Source of the DNA: LMUY01 sp965199105
Lineage (GTDB): Bacteria; Pseudomonadota; Alphaproteobacteria; Acetobacterales; Acetobacteraceae
Direction: 5' to 3'
NCBI GenBank assembly: GCA_965199105.1
Contig: CBDAQO010000002.1
Coordinates: forward strand, 3,782,001 to 3,846,000
Length of the DNA: 64,000 nt
Shown here: positions 15,416-24,707 of the stretch, one piece after another
How positions within the stretch are numbered: the first letter of the stretch is position 1
Layout of the letters: each line of letters opens with the position of its first letter
The notes under the pieces: model-generated
What the model saw: only the letters and a program-made list of their open reading frames with translations
Database searches by the model: none
What the model was told of the DNA's origin: nothing
Position numbers and translations under genes: made by a program

Positions 15416-15969
15416 ATGGATGCTGGCCACACCGAACGGATGACCGCCGACCAGTTCATTGCTTGGTCTATGCAGCAGCCCAAGGGCAAGCGGTATGAAC
15501 TGAGGGATGGGACGGTCTATCCAATGGCATCCGAGCGGTACCGCACGCGATCGTCAAAGGCCTGGTCTACACCGAGCTACGAGCGGCGATAAAACGGGCC
15601 GGCTTGGCTTGCGTGGCGATCCCCGACGGAATGGCCGTTCGGATCGACGCCGGCACGGTCTATGAGCCAGATGCGGCTGTCCGCTGCAACGGCGAGCCTA
15701 TTCCGGACGACGCGGTCGAATACGGTGACCCCTTGGTGGTCGTCGAGGTGCTGCCTCCCCCGAGCCGATCGCTCGATAGCGGCGCCAAACTGATCGACTA
15801 CTTTCGCGTGCGATCTCTTCGTCATTACCTCGTCGTCGATGCGATCAGACCACTCGTCGTCCACTATCAACGGACTGCAACGGGTGCGATCAAGACGTCG
15901 ATCGTCGACGGTGAAGTCCTGCTCGACCCACCCGGCCTCACGCTGGAACTGGCCGCGTTCCTAGCCTAG
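15416..15969 (+). pseudogene. Uma2-family (DUF820) putative nuclease, frameshifted
   Basis: From ATG 15416 the frame encodes the Uma2 N terminus (MTADQFIAWSMQQ, KRYELRDGTVYPMASER) and then hits a stop. Shifting by one base near 15535-15538 restores the family sequence PHAIVKGLVYTELRAAIKRAG, then VAIPDGMAVRIDAGTVYEPDA and DPLVVVEVLPPPSR to the stop at 15967-15969. One missing base (CGGTACC for CGGGTACC) would explain it. The 3' piece alone could be misread as a 121-residue gene starting at TTG 15604. Its stop codon lies within the adjoining palindromic element. Confidence 0.82.
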
Positions 15970-16108
15970 AGCAGGTCCGCCCTGACTGGAATCAGCCATG
16001 CGGTGAACTGCTCGCATAAACAAAGACCTAGAGTATGAGCTCTTCGATCATGCTCTGCTTGACTGAGAAAAGAGCGGTGTGGCCGGTTACGGCCACGCTG
16101 AAACCGCT

Positions 16109-16112
<4 letters not shown>
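15966..16112. repeat. CTAG-bounded palindromic element, copy 1
   Basis: The segment opens with CTAGAGCA and closes with GCTCTAG, and holds internal hairpins: GAGCAG/CTGCTC, a GATC-type stem at 16031-16056, and AGAGCGGT(16071)/ACCGCTCT(16103) with an inner GTGGCC/GGCCAC. Its inner 48 bases, 16028-16075, match the complement of 53777-53824 at 45 positions. Both flanking genes take their TAG stop codons from its ends. The last hairpin could also terminate lolD transcripts. Confidence 0.75.
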
Positions 16113-16778
<666 letters not shown>

Positions 16779-16786
<8 letters not shown>

Positions 16787-18029
16787 TGCGCAGCGCTTTT
16801 ATCGGATCGGTGCGGGCGGCGCGCCAGGACGGGTAGAGCGTCGCCAGCAGCGACAGCAGCAGCGCCATGCCGATGATCTGCGACACCTCGTGCCAGTTCA
16901 GCTTGGCCGGCAGGTGCGCCAGGTAATACACCGTCGGGTCGAACACGGTCTGCCCGGTAGCGGCTTCCACCCAGCCCTGGATGCGCTGGATGTTGAGGCA
17001 GAACACCACGCCCAGCAGCGTGCCGGCCAGCGTGCCGGTGACGCCCACCGAGGCGCCGACCATGAGGAAGATCCGCATCACCGAGCCGCGCCGGGCGCCG
17101 ATGGTGCGCAACACGGCAATGTCCTGCGTCTTGTCCTTCACCATCATGATGAGCGAGCTGATCACGTTGAACGCGGCCACCAGGATGATCAGCGTCAGGA
17201 TCAGGAACATCACGTTCTGCTCCACCTGCACGGCAGCAAAGAAGCTGTTGTTGCTCTGCTGCCAATCCACCACCTGCACCGGCGCGCCTTGCAGCGCCCC
17301 CAGCAGCGCCCGCCGCACCGAGCCGACGTCGGACGGGTCGCGGCTGGACACCTCGATCTGCGTCGCCTGGCCGGGTTGCTGGAAGAACACCTGCGCGGCC
17401 TCGAGCGGCAGGAACACGTACGAGCTGTCGTATTCGTTCATCCCGACCTGGAAGATCGCCACCACGTTGTAGGCGCGCACCCGCGGGATGGTGCCGAAGG
17501 CGGTGGCGGCGCCCTGCGGCGAGACCAAAGTGAGCTTGCTGCCAATGCCGAGCCCGAAGCGCTGCGCCAAAGTGAGGCCGATGGCGATGGCGTTGTCGCC
17601 CTGGAAGTCGGCCAGCGCGCCGCCGACGATGTGGTCGCTGACGGTGCGCAAGCCGCGCAGATCCTCCGGCCGGATGCCGCGCACGTAGCCGCCGGTGTTG
17701 CTGCCGCGGTCGTCGGTGAGCAGCACCTGGCCGTCCACTACGGGGATGGCGCTGACCACGCCGGGCACGGACTTGATGCGCGCGACGTCGGCGTCGAAGC
17801 CCGTGATGGGCTTGCCCACGCCGTAGACGCCGAGATCGCCGTTGAAGCCGAGGATGCGGTTCAGCAGGTCGGTCTTGAAGCCGCCCATGACCGACATGAC
17901 GATGATGAGCGTGGCGACCCCAAGCGCGATCCCCACCAGGCTGAACCCGGCGATGACGGAGACGAAGCGCTCTCCCCGCCGCGCCCGCAGGTAGCGCGCG
18001 GCGACCATTCGTTCAAACGGCCCAAACAT
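16779..18029 (-). CDS. lolC: Lipoprotein-releasing ABC transporter permease, LolC/LolE family
   Basis: A 416-residue inner-membrane permease with one N-terminal helix (about 24-50), a large periplasmic domain (about 50-270) and three C-terminal helices, the MacB/LolC-FtsX plan. Characteristic are the N-terminal FERMVAARYLRARRGERFVS and MVKDKTQDIAVLRTIGARRG before the second helix. Only one permease gene is present, as usual in alphaproteobacteria, where it likely forms a homodimer. It lies downstream of proS, separated by an intergenic pair of palindromic repeats. Confidence 0.94.
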
Positions 18030-18075
18030 GCGTGCGCGGTCCTATGCTTGCCACCCAGCCAGCTTGCCCCCCTTT

Positions 18076-18114
18076 CTGCTCCATCTCCCTCTGGGAGGGG
18101 GTCGGGGTGAGGGG
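18076..18114. repeat. Palindromic intergenic repeat, inverted copy
   Basis: Read on the minus strand, this is CCCCTCACCCCGACCCC followed by CTCCCAGAGGGAGATGG, the same plan as 18151-18196 and 3240-3278 but in the opposite orientation. It lies in the lolC-proS gap facing the next copy. Confidence 0.7.
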
Positions 18115-18150
18115 CGGGCGGTCGTGGGCTAGCTGAGTGGGTCGTGTTTG

Positions 18151-18196
18151 CCCCTTACCCAACCCTCTCCCGGAGGAAGAGGGCTTTTGGTAGGGG
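18151..18196. repeat. Palindromic intergenic repeat, forward copy
   Basis: Reads CCCCTTACCCAACCCTCTCC, then CGGAGGAAGAGGGCTTTTGG. It is the closest match to the copy translated inside the glycosyltransferase gene at 3238-3282. With the inverted copy at 18076-18114 it could fold into a long stem between proS and lolC. Confidence 0.72.
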
Positions 18197-18224
18197 AGCC
18201 AGCTTCTAGCAGGGGGTGGGAGGA

Positions 18225-19538
18225 TTAGGGAATGATGCGGGCCAGTGCGTCGGCGGCGCTCAGCTCCACCCGCTCTCCCGTGGCGCGGCGCTTCAGCTCC
18301 ACCTGGCCGTTGGCGGCGCCGCGCGGGCCGACCACGATCTGCCATGGGTGGCCCATCAGGTCCGCGTCGGCGAACTTCACTCCGGCGCGCTCCTCGCGGT
18401 CGTCGTAGAGCGCCGCGGTGCCCAGGGCTGCGTAGAGCGTCTCGCAGATGGCGCCGGTCGCCGGGTCACCCTGCTTGAGGTTGAGGATGGCGGCGCGGAA
18501 CGGGGCGATGCTGTCGGGCCAGATGATGCCGGCCTCGTCGTGGCTGGCCTCGATCACGGCGCCCACCAGCCGGGACACGCCGATGCCGTAGCTGCCCATC
18601 TCGGGCGCCACCGCGCTGCCGTCGGGCGCGGTCACCCGCATGCCCATGGGGTCGCTGTATTTGCGGCCGAAGTAGAAGATGTGGCCCACCTCGATGCCCC
18701 TGCCCTCGCGCCGGCGCTCCCGCGGCACCTGGGCCCAGGCGGCTTCGTCGTGCTTTTCGTCGGTGGCGGCGTAGAGCCCGGTCATCAGCGTGTAGAAGCG
18801 CTCGAGGTCCTCCGGCTTGGCGGCGTCGTATTCGGCGCTGAGCCAGTCGATCTCCTCGAACGCGGCGTCGAAATACACGCCGCTCTCGCCGGTGGGCGCC
18901 AGGATGATGAACTCGTGGCTGAGGTCGCCGCCGATCGGCCCGGTGTCCGCCACCATGGGGATGGCCTTCACGCCCAGGCGCTGGAAGGTGCGCATGTAGG
19001 CCAGCATCATGCGGCGGTAGCTCAGCACGGCGCCGGCGTAGTCCAGGTCGAAGCTGTAGGCGTCCTTCATCAGGAACTCGCGCCCGCGCATGACCCCGAA
19101 GCGGGGGCGCACCTCGTCACGGAACTTCCATTGGATGTGGTAGAGCATCTGCGGCAGCGCGCGGTAGGAACTCACCGATTGGCGCAGCAGGTCGGTGATC
19201 ATTTCCTCATTGGTCGGCCCGTAGAGCAGGTCGCGCTCGTGGCGGTCGCGGATGCGCAGCATTTCCGGGCCGTAGGCGTCGTAGCGGCCGGACTGGCGCC
19301 ACAGATCGGCCGGCTGGATGGTCGGCATCAGCACTTCCTGGCAGCCGATCGCGTCCTGCTCGGCGCGTACCACGTCCGCGATGGCGCGCAGCACGCGCAG
19401 GCCAGCAGGCAGCCAGGCGTAGATGCCAGCCGCGGTCTGCCGCACCAGGCCGGCGCGCAGCATGAGGCGGTGCGAGGCGATCTGGGCCTCGGCCGGAGTC
19501 TCTTTCAGCGTGGGGAGCAGCGAGCGGGACAGGCGCAT
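18225..19538 (-). CDS. proS: Prolyl-tRNA synthetase (short alphaproteobacterial type)
   Basis: Charges tRNA-Pro. The 437-residue protein has class II motifs: LRAGLVRQTAAGIYAWLPAG (motif 1 region), GPTNEEMITDLLR, FRDEVRPRFGVMRGREFLMKDAYSF (motif 2) and GSYGIGVSRLVGAVIE (motif 3), then the anticodon-binding domain. It lacks the roughly 180-residue editing insertion found in the long bacterial ProS, as expected for alphaproteobacteria. ATG 19538. The adjacent lolC/lolD genes follow downstream. Confidence 0.96.
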   Translation of the reverse strand: MRLSRSLLPTLKETPAEAQIASHRLMLRAGLVRQTAAGIYAWLPAGLRVLRAIADVVRAEQDAIGCQEVLMPTIQPADLWRQSGRYDAYGPEMLRIRDRHERDLLYGPTNEEMITDLLRQSVSSYRALPQMLYHIQWKFRDEVRPRFGVMRGREFLMKDAYSFDLDYAGAVLSYRRMMLAYMRTFQRLGVKAIPMVADTGPIGGDLSHEFIILAPTGESGVYFDAAFEEIDWLSAEYDAAKPEDLERFYTLMTGLYAATDEKHDEAAWAQVPRERRREGRGIEVGHIFYFGRKYSDPMGMRVTAPDGSAVAPEMGSYGIGVSRLVGAVIEASHDEAGIIWPDSIAPFRAAILNLKQGDPATGAICETLYAALGTAALYDDREERAGVKFADADLMGHPWQIVVGPRGAANGQVELKRRATGERVELSAADALARIIP

Positions 19539-19782
19539 TTGGGGGAAGGACGCTCCGGCGTTCAGGCGCTGGAGCCTACTCGCCGGCCCCGGCTTGCACC
19601 AGCCTTGCGATGCGGCATGACGTTACAACAGTGTCACGACGGCGATGTTGAGCATAGGCCAAGTTAAACCGGGCTGCTGGCGGAAATTGCTGCAGTGCAG
19701 CACGCGAGAAGCGATACTTTTTCGCGCATTTTAGCCGGTTCTTTGGCGTTAATAGGTGACAGACCGAGCGTTATCAGCTAGA

Positions 19783-19820
19783 TATAAAATTGCCCGCGCA
19801 CCGATAACGATGCAGCGGGC
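19783..19820 (-). terminator. Rho-independent terminator
   Basis: On the minus strand GCCCGC-T-GCATCG pairs with CGGTGC-GCGGGC around a TTAT loop, a 12-base-pair stem with one bulge. AATTTTATATC follows directly. It would end transcripts of rnj-DUF1467 or of the structured RNA just upstream. Confidence 0.75.
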
Positions 19821-19823
19821 CAA

Positions 19824-19953
19824 GTTTAGGGAGGAAACGCCAGTCACACGGCAGATCGAGGGAAGCCCTCGACCTGCCGTGATGATCGGCTTGATGACGC
19901 CGGTTTCCTAGTGAAAACTGGCCATCCCAGGGCAAAAAATAAGCGCCCTAAAC
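19824..19953 (-). ncRNA. Candidate structured RNA of unknown class
   Basis: An 8-base-pair closing stem (GTTTAGGG 19824-19831 with CCCTAAAC 19946-19953) encloses AGGAAAC/GTTTCCT (19832-19838 with 19903-19909) and a hairpin with CACGGCAG and TCGAGGG paired to CCCTCGA and CTGCCGTG, with one mismatch and an AAG loop, near 19847-19881. On the minus strand it is followed within three bases by a strong terminator. I therefore call the minus strand, but the class is not recognised and expression is unproven. Confidence 0.45.
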
Positions 19954-20002
19954 CAGCTTTGCACTCACGCTGGGCAGCGTTGCCGCGCACAGTTGCATGT
20001 GC

Positions 20003-20266
20003 TTAATCATCGGGCATCTGCGCCGCCATCTCGCGGAAACTGACATAGGGGCTGTGGATCAACGCGATCGCACCCGCCCATAGCAGCAGGCTCACCAGCG
20101 ACGTCACCACCACCGTGCGCAACAGCCGCGGGCGCTCCGGAGCGCCGCGCCAGCCGCCAGGGGCGTCCCGCGCGTCCACTACGGGCCGGGTGCCGAACGG
20201 CAGCACTGCGAAAAGCACCGTCCACCAGATCAGCACGTAAACGACGGTGGCGGTGAACCAGCCCAT
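20003..20266 (-). CDS. DUF1467 family small membrane protein
   Basis: An 87-residue protein with two predicted membrane helices (about residues 5-25 and 52-70) and the DUF1467 segment LPFGTRPVVDA after the first helix. Function is unknown; in alphaproteobacteria this family is found beside proS and rnj, as here. ATG 20266 overlaps the rnj stop as TGATG. Confidence 0.88.
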   Translation of the reverse strand: MGWFTATVVYVLIWWTVLFAVLPFGTRPVVDARDAPGGWRGAPERPRLLRTVVVTSLVSLLLWAGAIALIHSPYVSFREMAAQMPDD

Positions 20267-21903
20267 CAGACGCGCAGGAGATGCACGTCCACCAGAGGAC
20301 GCTTCTGCAGCCGCCGCCCAAGCGCGCGACGCAATGCTGCGCGGGCCGAGTCCAGCAGCGCGGCATCGTCCAGCCGCAGCGACGCGGGCAGGCCTTCAAA
20401 CGAGGCGGCGAACTCACGCACAACCCGCTCGCTTTCCGGATCGTCCGCCTCGAACAGGCCGGGCGCGCTGATCTTGGGCAGGCCGAGCAGCGTGCCCTCC
20501 TGGTCCACCGCGACGCTGGCCAGCACGATGCCGTTGAACAACATGCGCCGCCGGGCTGCCAACACCTCGCCGTCGATCGGCACCAGGCGGTTGCCATCCA
20601 GCGCCAGGCGCGCGACAGGCGCCGAATCGGTCACTTCCGGGCGGTTGCCGCCCAGGCTGAGCACGTCGCCGTCTTCAAGGATGATCGGCTCTGACCCGGC
20701 GTCCTTCGCCAGCGCCGCATGGGCCGATAGGTGGCGCCACTCGCCGTGCACCGGGATGGCGTAGGTCGGCCGCACCAGCGCGTACAGGCGGCGCAGCTCG
20801 TCCCGCGCGGGGTGGCCGGAGACGTGGATCATGTGGTCGTCGGCCGTCATCAGCCGCACGCCGCGGCGGACCAGGTTGTCCTGCACCGCGCCGATCGCCC
20901 GCTCGTTGCCAGGGATGACGCGGCTGCTGAACACCACCGTGTCCCCTTGGCCGAGCGCCACGTTGCGGTGGGTGTCGCTAGCGATGCGGGCGAGCGCGCT
21001 ACGGGCCTCGCCTTGGCTGCCGGTGACCAAGATCAATAGGTTATCGTCCGGCACGACGTCGATGGCGTCTTCCGGCAGGAACTCCGGCGTGTCGTTCAGG
21101 TAGCCGCACTCGCGCGCCGCTGCCTCAATGTTGCGCAGCGAGCGGCCCACCAGCACCACCGAGCGCCCGGCGTCGCGCGCGGCCAGAGCCACCGTTTCCA
21201 CCCGCGCCACGTTGCTGGCGAAGCAGGTGACCGCGACCCGGCCACGCAGCGAGCGGATCAGCGCGCTGAGCGTGGTGCGAACCTCTGCCTCGGAGCCGGA
21301 ATGGCCCTCCACCATGGCGTTGGTGCTGTCACACACCATCGCCAGCACGCCCTCGTCGCCCAGTGCGCGAAATGCCTCCTCGTTGGTCGGGTCGCCTACC
21401 AGCGGGTTGGGGTCGAGCTTGAAGTCCCCGGTGTGCAGGATGGTACCGTAGGGCGTGCGCACCACCAGAGCCTGCGCCTCGGGCACGGAATGGGTGACCG
21501 GGATGAAGCGCAGGCTGAACGGCGCCAGTTCGAAGCTGCCGCCGGGCGGGATCACCGTCACCCGCGCCTCGCCTTGCAGCCCGGCCTCGCCCAGCTTGCG
21601 CCGCAGCACGGCGGCGGCGAACGGGGTGGTGAAGATCGGGCAGCGCAGCTGCCGCCAGAGATACGCCACGGCGCCGATATGGTCCTCGTGAGCGTGGGTG
21701 ATGACCAGGCCGACCAGGCTCGCACGGCGCTCGGCGATGAACGCCGGGTCGGGCATCATCACGTCGACCTCGGGGTTTTCCGAGCCGCCGAAGCCAATGC
21801 CGCAGTCGATCGCCAGCCAGCGGCCGTGGCAGCGGTAAAGGTTGAGGTTCATACCGATTTCGCCCGTCCCACCCAGCGGCAGGAAGGCGAGGTCGTTGGT
21901 CAC
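20266..21903 (-). CDS. rnj: Ribonuclease J
   Basis: Metallo-beta-lactamase/beta-CASP nuclease with 5'-3' exo- and endonuclease activity in RNA maturation and decay. The 545-residue protein has the zinc motif HAHEDHIGA (70-78), HTGDFKLDPN, the beta-CASP VTGSQGEARSALARIA and VSGHPARDELRRLY. The GTG at 21903 (VTNDLAFLPLGGTGEIGMNL) is chosen because this is the family N terminus. It lies 10 bases after coaX, in the usual alphaproteobacterial order. Confidence 0.95.
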   Translation of the reverse strand: MTNDLAFLPLGGTGEIGMNLNLYRCHGRWLAIDCGIGFGGSENPEVDVMMPDPAFIAERRASLVGLVITHAHEDHIGAVAYLWRQLRCPIFTTPFAAAVLRRKLGEAGLQGEARVTVIPPGGSFELAPFSLRFIPVTHSVPEAQALVVRTPYGTILHTGDFKLDPNPLVGDPTNEEAFRALGDEGVLAMVCDSTNAMVEGHSGSEAEVRTTLSALIRSLRGRVAVTCFASNVARVETVALAARDAGRSVVLVGRSLRNIEAAARECGYLNDTPEFLPEDAIDVVPDDNLLILVTGSQGEARSALARIASDTHRNVALGQGDTVVFSSRVIPGNERAIGAVQDNLVRRGVRLMTADDHMIHVSGHPARDELRRLYALVRPTYAIPVHGEWRHLSAHAALAKDAGSEPIILEDGDVLSLGGNRPEVTDSAPVARLALDGNRLVPIDGEVLAARRRMLFNGIVLASVAVDQEGTLLGLPKISAPGLFEADDPESERVVREFAASFEGLPASLRLDDAALLDSARAALRRALGRRLQKRPLVDVHLLRV

Positions 21904-21913
21904 AGCATTCAAA

Positions 21914-22723
21914 TCAGTCGCCTTCGAAGGATCTCGTCCGATCCCTAGGCAATGTGGGGGCGGGGTTCCGCTGCGCCAACAGCCGCAGCCCATCCAATGT
22001 CAAATCCGGGTCGATATGGCCGATCACGGTGGTGCCCTCGGAGAACAGCGGCGCCAGGCCGCCGGTGGCCAGCACCTTGAGCGGGGCGTCGAACTCGGCG
22101 CTGATGCGGGCGACCAGGCCCTCGATCATGCCCACATAGCCCCAATACAGGCCGGACTGCATGGCCGGCACGGTGGAGCGGCCGATTACCGCCTGGGGAC
22201 GGCCGATGCCGATGCGGGGCAGCCGGGCGGCAGCCTGATGCAGCGCCTCGAGCGAGAGGTTGATGCCGGGCGCAATCACGCCGCCGATATAGGCGCCGGT
22301 CGCATCCACCACGTCGAAGGTGGTGGCGGTGCCGAAATCGATGACGATCAGCGGCCCGGTGTAGGCGCGGTGCGCGGCCAGGGCGTTCAGCAGCCGGTCG
22401 GCGCCCACTTCGGCCGGGTTGTCGACCTTGATCTCGAACCCCCAGTCGAGCTCGGCGCGGGCCACCAGCGGCTCGACGCTGAACCAGTCGCGGCACAGGC
22501 GGCGCAGGTGGTAGAGCGCGGCGGGAACCACGGTGCCGATGACGGCGCGGGAGACGGCAGCGGGCTTGATGCCGCGATGCTCGAGCAGGCTGAGCAGCCA
22601 CACCGCGTATTCGTCCGAGGTGCGCTGCGCGTCGGTGCGGATGCGCCAGTTGCCCAGCCAGGACTGGCCGTCATGCACGGCGAAGACTATATTTGTATTA
22701 CCGGCGTCGACGACGAGCAGCAT
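21914..22723 (-). CDS. coaX: Type III pantothenate kinase CoaX
   Basis: First committed step of coenzyme A synthesis. The 269-residue ASKHA-fold protein has the phosphate motif DAGNTNIVFAV (6-16), the pantothenate-site segment VGADRLLNALAAHR and the second phosphate motif IDFGTATTFDVVD. ATG 22723 overlaps the acetyltransferase stop as TGATG. The gene normally follows birA in this neighbourhood; here it follows an acetyltransferase gene. Confidence 0.95.
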   Translation of the reverse strand: MLLVVDAGNTNIVFAVHDGQSWLGNWRIRTDAQRTSDEYAVWLLSLLEHRGIKPAAVSRAVIGTVVPAALYHLRRLCRDWFSVEPLVARAELDWGFEIKVDNPAEVGADRLLNALAAHRAYTGPLIVIDFGTATTFDVVDATGAYIGGVIAPGINLSLEALHQAAARLPRIGIGRPQAVIGRSTVPAMQSGLYWGYVGMIEGLVARISAEFDAPLKVLATGGLAPLFSEGTTVIGHIDPDLTLDGLRLLAQRNPAPTLPRDRTRSFEGD

Positions 22724-23283
22724 CAGCCGGCTTTCAACGGTCGTGCCGGGTTGCCCGCCACCGTGGTATCCGCAGGCACATCCCGCGTGACCACGCTGCC
22801 AGCGCCGACCACCGCCCCTGCCCCAACCGACACGCCGGGCAGGATGATGGCGCCGCCGCCGACCCAGGCGAACGCGCCGATGGTGACGGGGCGGCCATAT
22901 TCGAGCTCCTGCCGCCGCGCCGCCAGGTCGGTCGGGTGGTCGGCGGCATAGATCTGCACCGCCGGGCCGATCTGCGCGCCCTCGCCGATCTCCACCCCAA
23001 CCACGTCCAGGATGACGCAGTTGAAATTCAGGAAGGCGTTCCGGCCCAGGCGAATGTTGAAGCCGTAGTCGCAGTGGAACGGCGGCCGAATAGCGGCGCC
23101 TTCCCCCACGAAGGCGAGGCGCTCCCGCAGGATATCCTGGCGCTCTTCGGCGGAGGCGGTGCTGCTCGCGTTATAGCGCGCGAGCCAGGCCTTGGTCGCC
23201 GCCTGCGCCGCCCGGATCTCGGTGTCACCGGGCCAATAGAGCTGCCCGGCCAGCATCTGCTGCATCTGGCTCGGCGCACTCAC
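22723..23283 (-). CDS. Maltose/nodulation-type O-acetyltransferase (left-handed beta-helix)
   Basis: A 186-residue sugar O-acetyltransferase of the Maa/NodL/LacA group, using acetyl-CoA. The N-terminal region MLAGQLYWPGDTEI is followed by FHCDYGFNIRLGRNAFLNFN, the catalytic His in AADHPTD, and hexapeptide repeats (IGAFAWVGGGAIILPGVSVG, VVGAGSVVTRDVPADTTVAG). GTG 23283 overlaps the nuoN stop as GTGA, and its stop overlaps coaX. It occupies the slot where birA, biotin-protein ligase, is usual. Confidence 0.9.
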   Translation of the reverse strand: MSAPSQMQQMLAGQLYWPGDTEIRAAQAATKAWLARYNASSTASAEERQDILRERLAFVGEGAAIRPPFHCDYGFNIRLGRNAFLNFNCVILDVVGVEIGEGAQIGPAVQIYAADHPTDLAARRQELEYGRPVTIGAFAWVGGGAIILPGVSVGAGAVVGAGSVVTRDVPADTTVAGNPARPLKAG

Positions 23284-24707
23284 CCAAACAGCACCGCAGC
23301 GGCCGATTGGGCGGCGCCGATGATGGGGGCGGGGAAGACGAAGAACAGCGTCGTCACCAGCGCGCCCACGCCGGCGACGAAGGAGAGCGACGGGGAGCGC
23401 GCGTCGAACGCCGGCTGCGCGTCGTCGAAATACATCACCTTGATCACGCGCAGGTAATAGTAGGCGCCCACCACCGAGGTCAGCACGCCGATCACCGCCA
23501 GCGTCCAGTAGCCGGCTTGGACGGCGGCATAGAACACGTAGAGCTTGCCGAAGAAGCCGCTGAACGGCGGGATACCGGCCATGGAGAACATGAACACGGC
23601 CAGCGCCAGGGCCAGCATCGGGTCGGTGCGGGCCAGGCCGGAGAGGTCGGCGATGCGCTCGAGCGGGGCGCCGCGGCGGCGCATGGCGATGATGCAGCCG
23701 AACACGCCGGCCGACATGAACACGTAGGTGACCATGTAGATCAGCACGCCCTGAATGCCGGCCTGGGTGCCGACGGCAAGCCCGATCAGCGCGTAGCCCA
23801 TGTGGCCGATGGAGGAGTAGGCCATCAGCCGCTTGATGTTGAGCTGGCCGATTGCCGCCAGCGAGCCGAGCAGCATCGAGGCAATGGAGATCAGCACGAT
23901 CAACTGCGTCCATTGCGGCGCCAAGTGGCCGAACGGCACCGCGAGCACGCGCAGCAGCAGCGCGATGGCGGCGACCTTGGGCGCGGTGGACATGAAGGCG
24001 GTGACGGGGGTGGGCGCGCCCTCGTAGACGTCCGGCGTCCACATATGGAACGGCACCGCGCTGATCTTGAACGCCAGCCCGGCCACGATGAACACAACGC
24101 CGATCACCAGGCCGGCGGAGGGCGTGCCGGTGGCGAAGGCCTGTGCGAGGTGGCCGAAATCCATGCTGCCGGCGAACCCGTAGGCCAGCGAGATGCCATA
24201 CAGCAGCAGCCCGGAGGCGAGCGCGCCCAGCACGAAGTATTTCAGCCCGGCTTCGGACGAGCGGAGGTTGTCGCGGTTGAACGCGGCCATCACGTAGATC
24301 GACAGCGATTGCAGCTCGAGCCCGATGTAGAGCGACATCAGGTTGGCGGCCGACGCCATCACCATCATGCCCGCGGTGCAGAGCAGGATGAGCACGGGGA
24401 ACTCGAAGCGGTCGATGCCGGTCTGGATGTTGTAGTCGATCGCCAGCACCAGGCTCAGCGCCGACCCGGCGAGGATCAGCAGCTTCATGTAGACCGCGAA
24501 ATGGTCCACCGCGAACAGCCCGTTATAGGCGGTGCCTAACGGCGCGGACACCGCCAGCACGGCCGCCAGCAGCAACGCGCCGAGGCTCAGCATGGAGCAG
24601 GCCAGCGACGGGTTGCCGCGCTTCCACAGCACGCCGAACACCAGGATGCCCATCGCGCACAGCGACAGCGCGATCTCGGGGATCGCGAGGGACCAGTTCT
24701 GGTTCAT
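23280..24707 (-). CDS. nuoN: NADH-quinone oxidoreductase subunit N
   Basis: An antiporter-like proton-pumping subunit of respiratory complex I. The 475-residue protein is predicted to have about 14 membrane helices, with the conserved KYFVLGALASGLLLYG, FKISAVPFHMWTPDVYEGAP and MAYSSIGHMGYALIG segments, including the lysines used in proton transfer. It overlaps nuoM upstream (ATGA) and is the last subunit gene of the operon. Confidence 0.96.
   Translation of the reverse strand: MNQNWSLAIPEIALSLCAMGILVFGVLWKRGNPSLACSMLSLGALLLAAVLAVSAPLGTAYNGLFAVDHFAVYMKLLILAGSALSLVLAIDYNIQTGIDRFEFPVLILLCTAGMMVMASAANLMSLYIGLELQSLSIYVMAAFNRDNLRSSEAGLKYFVLGALASGLLLYGISLAYGFAGSMDFGHLAQAFATGTPSAGLVIGVVFIVAGLAFKISAVPFHMWTPDVYEGAPTPVTAFMSTAPKVAAIALLLRVLAVPFGHLAPQWTQLIVLISIASMLLGSLAAIGQLNIKRLMAYSSIGHMGYALIGLAVGTQAGIQGVLIYMVTYVFMSAGVFGCIIAMRRRGAPLERIADLSGLARTDPMLALALAVFMFSMAGIPPFSGFFGKLYVFYAAVQAGYWTLAVIGVLTSVVGAYYYLRVIKVMYFDDAQPAFDARSPSLSFVAGVGALVTTLFFVFPAPIIGAAQSAAAVLFG

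Larger units (their letters stand above)
19539..20002. other. 464-base gene-free stretch between proS and the DUF1467 gene
   Basis: The half nearest proS (19539-19782) shows no open frame or recognisable site. The other half holds the terminator and the structured RNA candidate listed separately. This is the largest gap in the conserved backbone and is less GC-rich than its surroundings. Confidence 0.7.

Noticed and set aside
15604..15969. A free-standing 121-residue Uma2-family gene from TTG 15604
   Set aside because: The family N-terminal half is directly upstream in another frame, so this is the 3' piece of a frameshifted gene rather than an intact one.
23284..24042. A longer acetyltransferase reading frame reaching into nuoN
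   Set aside because: The upstream part is a shadow of nuoN; GTG 23283 with a GTGA overlap gives the family N terminus.
23307..24539. Long plus-strand frames opposite the nuo genes, rich in His, Arg, Gln and Gly
   Set aside because: They are antisense shadows of membrane-protein genes in GC-rich DNA; no start signals, motifs or family sequence.
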